From Sarcocystis neurona (taxonomy: Eukaryota; Apicomplexa; Conoidasida; Eucoccidiorida; Sarcocystidae): a DNA stretch of 64,000 bases. Both the position numbers and the translations under genes were made by a program. The stretch spans positions 1,300,910 to 1,364,909 of the forward strand of contig KL647290.1 in assembly GCA_000727475.1 (NCBI GenBank), given 5' to 3'. Shown here piece by piece: positions 36,128-48,100 of the stretch (position 1 is its first letter; every line of letters begins with the position of its first letter). The notes beneath the pieces were generated by a model. That model saw only the letters and a program-made list of their open reading frames with translations, made no database searches and was not told the origin of the DNA.

Positions 36128-39100
36128 ATGAGTACATTTCTTCGGAGTGAAAGAGGCGGGAGCGCGAGAGCTCTGCACTACCAGCCCCAGCTGCTACTGC
36201 TGCTGCTTTTTTTGTTCTGCTCTCCGCTGCTGCTGCTGCTGCCCGGTGTGCTGCTGACACTGCTGCTGCAGCTTCCACGGCTGCAGGCTGCGGATGCGCT
36301 GCGTTTGTATGCTGCTGCGTCAGTCGTTCGTTGCGGCAGACCTGTCTCTCCTCCGTCTGCTGCAGCAAGCACTGTACCCTGCTGCCTTCTCAGCCAGCAG
36401 CAGACTCCTGCCCAGGAGCTGGGTGCGCGGGAGAAGCCAGAGCAGCAACCGCAGCAGCAGCGCCGAGGCTGCTGTTGGCAGCAGCAACAAGAACTCCTGC
36501 CACAGCAACAAAGTGTAGGGCGCCCTCTGCAGCGAAGCGACCAGCAGCAGCAACGCCGACTTCAGCAAAAGCAAGGGCACCCGCCGGAATACTGGCGCTC
36601 CCTTGTTCGAACGCGCCCACAAGTTTTACATTGCATCCCCACATCCGCTTCACATCGACGCCATTCCCAGCAACAGCACAGACGCACGGCCAGAGGCAAA
36701 CGCTGCAACAGCAGCAGGAGCACCTACGGAGCCAGCCGCGTGAAGGTGCCGAGCAGCAGCGACAACAACAGCAGCAGGAGCAACAGCACCGCGGACAGCG
36801 AGAAGGTTCAAGGCAGCGGCCGCCACATCGGCAGCAGGAGCGAAGGCAGGAACAGCAGAACCAGCAACACGAAGAACAATAGCAGGAGTCACAGCAGCAG
36901 CAGCAAGACAAGCAGCAGCGCCACCAGCAGCAGAAGCCTTCACAACAGCAGCAGCAGTAAACCCCTCACCCCACGTCTGTTTCCAAGTCTGTTGTGTCTC
37001 TCACGCGTTCTTGGGGATGATGCAGGAATCGCCGCCGATTCCGCTGTCTCTGTGGCTGCTGGACCGTATCCGCAGACCCTACAGGCGCTATCCCGGCCTC
37101 TCGCATTGAGCGCTTCTTGTATGGTGCAGAGTCTTGTGTCGCGTCGGAAAGCAGCAGCCGCTGGATTTCTTGTAGTCGCATTACCTGCAGCTGCACAACT
37201 GCCGGCTGCTGCTGTTGCGATGGTCTGCTGCAGGGACGGCAACGCCCACAAGAGCTGCCTGCGTTGCGACAAACTTCGCCGCGACCGAAAAAAACCTCGC
37301 AGCGCTTGCTTTTTTTGCTGCGTACACGAACACGGCGGCATTTGCTGCAGGAAGCCGTGCACCAGCCTCAGCAGCACTCGCGCCAGCAGGATCATCAGCG
37401 TCTCTGTTCCTCGCAGCCACAGCAGCAGCAGGGGCAGTGGAAGCCCTAGCAGCACAAGCAACAACGATGCCTGCAGTGGAGATGAGACTGCCCGCTGCCG
37501 ACGAGGAATGCTTCAGGCTGAAGGGCTCCGAATTAGTGTACAAGTAAGCAGATTAGCTGCTACTTGCGGCAGAGAGGAAACGGCAATTGGTGTAAGTTCA
37601 GACGATGCTGCTGCTGCTAAAGTAGCAGCTGTTGAGGATGCTTTTCTCTCCGTTGTGCGCTCGGCGCGGATCTGGCTGGCCCTTAAAAGTAATTCGTTTG
37701 ATACGCCTCGCCTTGCTGGGTCTGCGAACGCCGCTTCTGCTGCACCGCCCTCTGCTGCCGCTGCTGCTGCCACTGGCGGTGTTGCTGCTGTTGCCGCTCC
37801 AGGACCTGCTAGTGCGAACTTCGGCAGCAGTGCTGCCGCAGCAGGGGGTGCACCGGAGGCTGCTTCTCCAGTCACAGACACTGGGCGATGTATCACTGCC
37901 GCTGCGTCTGGTGTAGCAGCTGCTGCTGCGGAACCTGCTGCTGCTACGCCTAGCGCTGCAACGGCAGCAGGTTTTCGTGCGCATGTGGCGTGGCAGCAGC
38001 TACAGGAGGCGGTAACGGCCTTTCACCGCGTCGCCAGACAGGCTCTAAACGTTCCAGCGCCGCAGCTGCAGCCCCACAAAAGAGGGAAGTTGCAGTGTGA
38101 CGATGCTACTGTGCAGTCTTCAAAAACGCAGCAGCAGGATCAAGAAGTAGATCTGCAGAAACAGTCTTCGCAGCAGTCGCAGAACCAACAGCAGCGTGGA
38201 GAGCAGCCGCAGTCGTCTCACCATCAGCAGCAGCAGCAGTGGGTAGAAGAAGCAAGAGCGAATGGAACGCATTTACTTGGACGGGGGAGCAGCACCAAGG
38301 GAAGTTGCATACCTGCAGGCCACTCTGCTACAGGAAGCCCACTAAAAGGAGATCGACAGAAGAAGAGCAAAAAGCGAGGCCGCAGTGCTGCTGACAACAG
38401 CAGCACAGAGGACGCGAGCTCCTACAACAGCACCGCCCCACTTGTGTGGTATGACGAAGGGAAGAGGAAACTGATGGTTGACCGACAGCAGCTGCTGCGA
38501 GAGAAAGGAGAAACATCGCGTGGAAGTTGGACTCTGCGTTTCCTTGGCACGGGCTCTATGCAGTCATCGGTACGAATCTTGAACGATTCAATTTTGCTGC
38601 TGCTGTCGCTGCTGCTGCGTGAGCCGTGGTTCTCATTGGGCCACAGCCCCGGGGACTACTGACACATCTATTTGAGAGCTCTCCGTTACTGCAGCAGCAG
38701 CAACTGTGACTGTCTCTGGTGCAATCACTTGGTTTTCCTGCTGCTGGGGGTACACTCCATTGCCACTTCAGCTCCTGAGTTTCCTGCGACTGGCGTGGCA
38801 TGTTTACCGGCTCCCCGGCGCGGCAGTAGTCGAACTTGCTGCTGGAGTGGATCCTCACTTTTGCGACCGCTTACATTCTTGTTGCTGCCCAGCGCGTGTC
38901 TGTGAGTCAGCTCCTTTACGTGTCTCGCTGAAGTTGAACTATTTCTTCAATACCTTTGTCAATTTCTCTTCTACTACGCGTAAATACACATGCTATGTAT
39001 CCGTGAGAGCACGTGTGAATTCGCGGGTGTGTATGTTCAGGTGTGAACGTCTACATACATACGTAAATGTGTACACGTGTATATATTTGTGAAAATGACG

Positions 39101-42100
39101 CAATGCCACTTCGCCTGGTTGTACGCAAGTTCATTTATATTGGCCTCTTGTTCGAGTGGCGCATGCTTCAGCGCAGTCTTTGCTGGGGTGCTGCATGCCT
39201 CGGGTCCCTCGTGCAGGAAATCGGCAGAGATGACACGTAGCACTGCTTTAATACTTGCTGCTGCAGCTTAGTCTTCAGTACTTTCGACTACTTGTCTCAA
39301 TAGGAAAGGGAGGCGAGCTGTCTGCTTGTCAGCAGGACTACTCTGCTACTGCCGCTGCTGTTAGCTACATGCTCCTACCCTTGCTGCACTCATTTTTTAA
39401 CCCGTCTCCATATATATATATATATATGTATTTTTCCTGTATACACACAGGTACGTAAGCGTTGAAGAACGGATCTGCTTCACTCACCCGCTTACTTTTT
39501 GCCTTTATTGCTGCTGTGGCTGTCACAGCGCTGTTGCCGCTGCCTGGGTGTACACCGTCCTCCTCACTCCTGTGCTCTCCCCTTGAAGGCAGTCGTCGGT
39601 ACACAAGTTCGTTCTTTTTATGGGTTGCCGTTGCTACGTGTTTTCCCAGCTGTCTCGCAATACGTCTGCTATTTTGTTTACCAAAGGAGACGGCGTCTCG
39701 TGGCTCTTCGATTGCGGAGGCGGCCCTTCTGCAGCGACGCTACCTCCGCCTTCTTCTTCTCCGTTCAAAAGCCGATCTTCTCCGTTCAACGAACGCCTTG
39801 AAGCAGTTGCAGCAGGAAGAGAAGGGGAACCGAATGGCGACAGAGGAGCCGTTGTCTGTCAAGATGCCGTTCCCTCGGATTCTTTCTCTTTTCTCTCTCC
39901 GGCAGCAAAAATGGCAGCAGGAGCTCCTCTAGAAGCGTCCACACCTTCTTCGGTAACAGCGGCAGTCTCTCCACAACCAGCTGCCCCTCCGCAGCCACCA
40001 CCAGCAGCAGCGGTAGCGAATCTATGTGAAGCGGGGACCGCCGCGGCGGCACCGCCAGTAACCACGTCTGTGCGTCCTCTGCCTTCGCGTCTGCAGACGA
40101 ACGGTGTGGCGTGCACGTCTGCTGCTCACGCGGATGAGAAGCGTTACTCCGCAGCAAGTGAAGCAGACTCTGCGGGAGTTGGGTCGGCGGTGGCTGCTGC
40201 TGGACGAACGCAGACAGAACCTGCTGCTGGACCTGCTGCCGCTGGTGCTGCAGCGGCCTCCGCTGCTGACAGTGCTGCGGCTGCTGCTCCTGTCCTCCTG
40301 CCCGTCGCAGCACCTGCGAACTGCAGTACACTTAGCAGCTACGCACAGGCGGCAGAGGAAGACACCCCAGAGGGCATTGCAGCAGCCGCTGCTATCGCTG
40401 TAGCAGCAGCAGCAATTCGGGGAGCCGTCAAGTCCGACGCGAGCCAAGACATAGATTTCCACGCGCAGCCGCGGAAGGTAACGGACAGTCCACTACCAGC
40501 AGCTGACCAGCAGCGTCTTCAGAGGTCCGCTTGATACTGCACGTGTCTGCTGTTCCACTGGTAAAGGCATTACATCTGTGCCTGCAGGGGGCTATTGATT
40601 CACACGCATCTATACATATGCACATAGAGATGTATATTTAGATATATAGATATCTACGTGTCTGTATATGTATATACGTATATGTGAATATATATATATA
40701 TGTGAACAGATATTTAGATATTCAGATACCTATATATGTATGTGTAAGAATACATATATATATATATATGTATGTGGACGTATATAGGTGTATAGGTACG
40801 TACGTGTGTATATATGTATATGTAATTCTGCAGAACGTTCGCGTAGTTGTGGGGGACGACTACGCCGGTGTACAGGAAGCGACAATAATTTCGTTGGAAA
40901 GGCTGCAAGAGGGGAAGAGGACGCTCCGTATTCTCAGCATGTTATCCGCCAATATCTAGATATATGTATATATGTGCCGGTGACTGCTGCTGCTGCAGAA
41001 GCGGGTGAGTCGGATCGCGGCCGTCTTTATCACGCACCTCCACGGCGACCACGTCCTCGGACTTCCTTCGCTGCTCTCGCAAATCGCTGCCTCTCCGGCC
41101 CTGCAGCTGCAGGAAGGCGACTGCAGCAGCAGCAGCAACAGCAGCAACGGGAAGAAGCAGCTGGACGAGGCAGGTGATCTCCGCCGAGGAAGTGAGGCGC
41201 AACCACTTGCGCCAGAGGACGCAGAAGACGCAGCCGACGCGCGCGACAGTGCTGCCTCCTGCGCTCAGCGGCAGCAGTTCCCCGTAGTAGAAATTTACGG
41301 CCCACAGGGTCTGCGCAGCCTCCTGCGTGCGATGTTTCTGGTAAGTTCTGCACACGTGCATTTTCTTGAATGTGTGCTCCCACTTATAGAGAAAAAGAGA
41401 GAGACACACACAGACTGATACGTGCGTGTGTATGCATGCTCTCCCACCAAGTGGCGTATGTCGATCCATACACGGCTATATATCCACACTTATATATGCA
41501 TATATATATATATTTTTCTTCGCATATACGTACCTGTGTATATGTGTGTTTCATTGTAAACACATGTGTGTCTCTATATATATGGCGTCACGACGTTCAA
41601 CTTGAATTTTTTACAGGAGCGTGTCTATGCAAACACTTCCTGCTAATACACAGGCATATGCACATACATGTATCGCGATGATGTTCCACCTCAATGCTGT
41701 GTACATACACGTATCTGCGCATCTATGTGCCGGATGAGTGTGCACATACATATCTATATAGAAGCAAAGGGAGTAGTGTGTATTTGAAGGATGGCCCTAT
41801 ATATATGCAGATGCATTTGTATGTCTGCCTGCGTCGTAGAGAGAGAGAGAGTCACACTTGACTGTTCGATCTTTCGGTTTCTGTGGTCGTCTGCCTTTCC
41901 TTCTTTTTTCGGCTGTTTTTTTCTTGAGTTCGTAACGTCCTGTCCGGCCGGAGTTTTCGTTGCGCGCTTTCCTTTCCGCTAATTTCTCGTTTCCCCCTGT
42001 TCGTCTTTCAGTTGTCTTGTTCGTCTCCTTTTCCGCCGTGAACGGATGTCTGTGTCTCTCCTTGCTTCCAGCTTTTCTCTTCCTGCCGTCCTGTATTTTT

Positions 42101-45100
42101 TCTTCTCGTCACATCCCCATTTTGCTCTTCTTTCGTCCCACGTCTTCTCGCCTCCAACTTCACTTCGTGTCTTCACGCTTGTCCATCTTCTCTGCATGTG
42201 TACACTTCGCGTTAGTCCGCGCTTCTCTGTGCACTTCGCTGCTTGTACTCCACGAGCTTTTCTTTCTTCTCGTTTGTTCCGTTTCCCAGTCCCCGCCCCC
42301 TCTCCTCCTCCGTCTTCTCTTCCGTTCTTCTCTCTTCCTTCCCCCGTCTCCTATCTTGGCGCGTTTCCGCGCCACCCTTTCTCCCACTTTTCTCCTCCGT
42401 CTTCGCTGTTCACTCGGTTTCTCATTTCTCGATAGTGTGTGGAAGGTCACCCGGGTAGTCGGGAGTTCTTTTCTTTCCTTCCCCTGGTCGTTCTTGTCTT
42501 CTCTGCAGGGAACTTACGTGCGGCGCTGCGCCCCGTACCGCGTCCACGAGTTCAAAGAAGTGCCCTGCCTGCATCACGCCCATCCCGGCGGACGACGCTG
42601 CCAGCACGCGGTGCTGCCTGAGCTTCCGCAGTATGAAAATCTCCTCAGATAACTGCCTCTCACGCCACTTGCAAACTCAACGACGTAGACACGGGAAAGA
42701 ATAGTCAGCTGCATGCCTCGTTCTCGAAAGATTGCGCGGGGGAGGATTCAAAGTGAACAGCTGCTTGACTGACGGGTACAGACGTGACATGTATAGAGGG
42801 GCGGATGTATAAGTGTGCCAGTGCAAATCTGTATATATATGAATATGTATACGTGTGTGCGTGTGTGGGTGGGTGTGTGTGTGTGGCTACGTATACTGGA
42901 ACACATATGTATGCACATATGTGCGTGTAGGTTTTCGCGTACGTACACTTTTGTATGCGTTTGTACACACACGCGTAGACGCGTCGCCACATGTGCATAC
43001 ATGCGGACGTATAAAATAAGAATATATACGTATTTACGTACACAGTAGTACTCGGTCGTGTGTGCGTAGAGCAGGGCTGACTACCGCGTGCACATCAAAA
43101 AAGAAGGCGGACTAAATTTTGGTCTCTTCTTGTGCAACAGAATGACTGAAGATCCCGAAAAGATAGCTGCCCTGCAGTACACGCGCGCATAGTACACATC
43201 TGTGTCTATACTGCAGTGCTGCAGCGCAGGTATATCTGCATATATGAATTAGTAGCGTCGCGTCTTTTTTATCCAGAAAAAACCACTCTCACGAGTGGGG
43301 TAAAAATTTATACACGTATACGTAAAACACATATATGTGCGTTATTTACGCATACACGTACACGTATTGTTACGCGTGTAGGCCTGCAAAACATCTGGGA
43401 GCTGCACACAGAATAAGATTATCACACGCATGGAGGTTTTGGGCGGGGGGACCCCCCAGGACTATCAACTCCACACGGCAAGTGAGGTGTGGCGGGAGCT
43501 GCTCTCGGTAGGTACAGGGCTCCGCGGTCAATACAAAGGTGAAAGTCTCCACCAAAAAAGCACAACAGCCACAGAAGCAGTGTCGTATGCGAGGTATGAG
43601 CCTTTTATTCAGTAGGTGGATCTTTACCTGCTTCTCGTTCTACGCAGACGTCTGCGTATCCACCAGTCTACACGCATACACGGCTCCGTGTCCACAAGTC
43701 TGCCTATGTATAGCGTGGCGGACTTTCAACCTATCTTCTACAGCCACCAGCGTAGCCACGTGTGCGAGAAATGTCCCACGACCCCACCTTCCATGTGCAG
43801 ACAGCGAAGACGTCGCGATGTAGGCAGCGTTCGCAGAAGCCTCGTTGCCGCTGCAGGGGGTTTGTCTGTTTCTCTTCTGCTCTCTGAGCTGTTGTTCTAT
43901 ACGTTGTGGCCGTTCCCATACGGCGTGTCTGCGTCCTGACCGTCGTCTTTTTTGGCCGACGTCGTCTTTTCTCCACGTCGAGAAGGGTCGAACCACGCCT
44001 AAGCAGCTTGACGCAGCAAAAATATCTTTCTCTATACGATAGGCGAACCTGTGGCTGCTGAGGGCTAGCAACCCCTGTCTGACTGCCAACCACCGCTATA
44101 CGCATCAAGAGTGACGAAGCCTGGACAAACCAGGTGCCAACGTTGGTAAATTTGTGTACACCTGTGCAGGCACGTGCGCGTAGCTGTTTTCTCTGAGGCT
44201 GCGCGTACACGCGCGCCTGACCAATTTTTTTTTTCTGGGAGTGTGGTGACGCTGCTGCTTGTACGAGGCCTACCCAGCAGGAAGGAGGACCTTCTTTGAG
44301 CCGCTGCGGGTGACAACTCTTTCAGAAGCGACCGCAGCCGTTTACTCTTTTTCTGCAGAGTGGGGCCATCTTGTTGACTTTGTCGCTCACGGCAGCTGTT
44401 GCTGTCTAGGCGCGGGCACGTACACATGACTGTTGTTGCTGCTGCGCCGATCAGGACGCCGTTTGAAATCGAAGGAGGAAGAAACATCCCTGCGCGGCCA
44501 GACGGAACATACGAAGCGCACGAAGAAGCAGGAGCCAACGTTCTCGCCGTCCCCATACGGGTGGGCTAGTCAGGAAAAATCACCCACACACGGTTCTTGC
44601 TGTCTACGTGTACGTCTGCCTCTACGAACAAGCAGATGCACATATGTGTGTGCGCGCACATGTATCTGTGTAAGGCCTTAAGCGCAGCTGGGAAACTTCT
44701 CTGCAGTTTAGGTGTATTTGTCTCCAGGTGGCGCGCAGTCAACTTTCCACACTTCCCAAGTACATACATACGGATACGCCACACACACACACACAGAGGC
44801 CTTGGGGGGGATGCCTGTAGTTTACCTTCGGTCAAGCCGCACGCGTGTGCCGGCAGGTCGTGTGTACAGGACAGCTTCTTGGGAGATGCTGCAGTGTGAA
44901 TGGCGTCCTTTACGAAGTGCAATCGACCAGTTAGAAAGCGACTGTTCTTCTGCACACAGAGAAACACCAGAGCGTTGATCGTGGTGGTGTTTCTTCGAAG
45001 CTCACTGCTGGCCCGATAATGACGACGAATTTGAGAGTGGGTCAGGTTGCCTCTTGTGCACTTGTTTCGACGTGCGGGTGCGTAGATGCATAGGTAAGTT

Positions 45101-48100
45101 GGTGGATAGATTGATAGGTAGATACGTAAGTAGATGGGTGGATCTAGGCAGAGAGATAGAGAGAGACAGATTTAACTAGATGTCTATATATATGTATATG
45201 TATGTACGCGGTGACGTACCTATTTACGTCAACATAATCGTACTGCACCTTTGCTTATATGCGTAATATGCCTCCGAGACTACACGTAGTGGCGGAGCTG
45301 TTGACACCAGCGCACTCCTATTATAGCTGAATGGACACCCGTCCATAGTTACGCATTGCTTGAGCTACAGCAGTTCATTATTGTATGCACCAATCATCGT
45401 TGTAAGTGAAGCAACAGGTTTTCCTCTTCGCATCTGTGGATCCGTATCAGCTTCTTGTCTCTTGCCCCTTGCAAAAGAGTTTCCTCTTTCGAATCTGTTC
45501 CTTTTCCATCGTCTTTTGGCTCCTCCGTGTATGTCTTTCTTTGAGTCGAAACCCTCCCCACTCTCTGTCTATTACCTATTTAGCTGTTGACTTCTCTTTC
45601 TTTCGTTCCCTTGTCGTGTCTTTGTACCTCTGTCTCTTTAGTTCACATCTTTCTGTGGCACTCTTCCTCACCGAAGAATCGTTGCACTCTTTGGTCCAGT
45701 GTATTTCTCTGTTTCCTACACTCGGTTTCTCTCCTCGTCTGTGAGCTGTTCTTCCTGTGTGCATTTCCCCGTCTCTCGATGCGTCAATCTCTGACTCTTC
45801 CTTCCTTTTTATACCTCTCCTCTTGTCGTTGCACGTCTCGCTTTCCCAGGAAGAATATTCGTTGGTTCCCCGCTGTTCGCTTCTCGTTCCATCGATGTTG
45901 TCGACGTTATGTGTTGCTCTCCGTCTCATTTGCCTTGCGCGTGTGTGTGTGTGTGTCTCCTGCCGTTCAGCACATTGTACCAACTGTGGGGTACGTGGTG
46001 GAGGAGACCGGACGCACGCGACGGCGCCTGAACGCAGCAGCCGTCTCTCCTCTGGTGGAGCGAAACGCAGCCGCCCTTGCGTTGCTGCCCGCCTTGCAGG
46101 GACAGCCGAAAGCTGTTTTTAAGGCAAGCCACGCGAGCCGAAGACAATGCAAAAGACGCGAAGGAAGAGTGCGAGTACAAGGAGAAGGGAAAGATAGTGA
46201 GAGAGGGAAGCGCAATGAATCATCGCTTACAAGGATCGTCGCTTACAAATACATAGCTCTATGCACCAAAGGCTGCTGCGTTGTTGAACGTTGCTACCGA
46301 GAGCGATATGAAGTGTGACATCTTCAGCATCAACTTTAACTGCTACGAGGATTACACCAGCGCGTGTCGCTGTTCTCGTCGTTTGCCCCCGTGCTGCTCC
46401 TACGTAGGACTCGAAGAGGGACACAACATTCTCGTCTGAACAAAGGGGCTTGAATGCGTGTGAAGCACGCAGTACCTTGTAGGCTCGGCGCTCTTTCTGA
46501 ACAGCTGTAGAAATACGCGAGCCAGGGCAACAGTACTTGCTTCAAGGTTTACGTATACGCAGTGCCTCTGTCTTTCGTGGGTTGACAGATGCTCCTCTTA
46601 GCTACAAAGGCTGACAAAAGGGAAGAAGAAAGCAGGTGGGAGACATGTGTAACTGTAGAGGAAAGAACTTGACTGCAGCTTGGCAAGAGATCCAAGACTC
46701 TCAAGAAAAGCTTTTCCGCCAGCGTACAGAGGCACCCACTCCATAGCTTTCCACTTAGGTTCAGGTAGGAGAGAGAAAGACGTGAAAGTATGGTGAGCAC
46801 TCGGGCGATCTCTTGCTACGAGAATTTGCATGTCGGTGCAAGGCAAACAAAGAACAGCGCTTTTCACGAGGGAGACAGTTTTAAAATTTTAAGACAACCC
46901 TTCAAGGACTAGGCAAACTCTTCTTGATCGCTTCAGTCTAAGAAGGATCGTTAGCATTAAAATTTTAGAAAGGCAGCACACCAGCACGAGCGGCTGGTGT
47001 CGTCACCGACATGTCTTCTTTCCTCTGCGTGGACTGCAGGTTCTCTCCAATTTGATGCCAGGAGAATCCTACACGTTCCCCGACGGCACGACGTTGCAGC
47101 ACGAAGACGTATTCGAAGAGGAGACACAGCAGTTGCGGAAGTTTTGCCTGTGCCTCGACACGTGCGACGCCTCCACCATGACCACTTACATCCGCAACTG
47201 CGATGTGATGGTAAAACCGCAGAAGTGCAGCAGTGTGAAAACGCCCGGGCTCCACGTGAGGAAGGGAGTTGCAGAAAGCTGTAGAGACGCATGTGTCTTA
47301 GAAAAAGATTGGAACTTGTTTGCCGGAGTATGTGTAGACCTATGTATACGCCTGTGTATATCGATACTTACGTGTGCGTATCTATCTATCAACGTGTACG
47401 TGTAAATATATGTGCCTCTGTTCAGCTGCGGGTTAAGACTGTCCCGAGGTCGTCAGCCACTGCAGGAATTCGGTCCAGCTGTCTAATTTTTGTCCGTCTC
47501 TTGAGTTAACACGGTGTAGTTGCGGTTTGTTCTTCCTCGAAATTTTCTCTAGTGATGCTTGGTTGACTTTTCCGACAGATTCACGAAAGCACACTGTGCG
47601 AAACTGGACGAGCCGGTGGTTCAAAGAGTGCGATGGAGGTGGACGGCGACGACGCGTCCAGAAGAGTCAGAGGCGACGGCGAGCTGGGCCCGGACTACTG
47701 CAGTAGCATCAGCAGCAGCCGCAGCAGCAACAACGCTAGCAGCAACAACAGCGTCGGCACAGAAAAAAAAAAGGTCATCTGGGAAAACACCCGCGGAACG
47801 TGCAGACGACGCTGGAGTGCTGCAGATGAAGAAGCTTTTCCACGTGGACATTCGACCGCTGCGCTAGCCGGGGAGTAAGTATAGAGGGCGGAGACGCCAC
47901 AACTATAAATCCAGGAAAGGAGGGAACTTATCAGACTGGTGCTTAACCGCTGCTCTGGGTACACAGCCATGGGATCAGCCGCGGATTGTCCCTCAGCTAC
48001 AACTAGGCGCGATTATGCTCATAAGGATTGACGGGATAGAAAGTCAGTATCGGAGGAGTCCGTTGTCTAATCATAACAGCTGATATACACTCACTGTATA

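Noticed and set aside
43430..43510. Exon-like ATG frame with GTAGGT donor inside tRNase Z intron 4
   Set aside because: I could not join it in phase to either flanking tRNase Z exon with family-like sequence, and no downstream partner exon was convincing.
43980..44000. Minus-strand GGTTCGACC, similar to a tRNA T-loop
   Set aside because: No matching anticodon arm or acceptor-stem pairing could be found around it.
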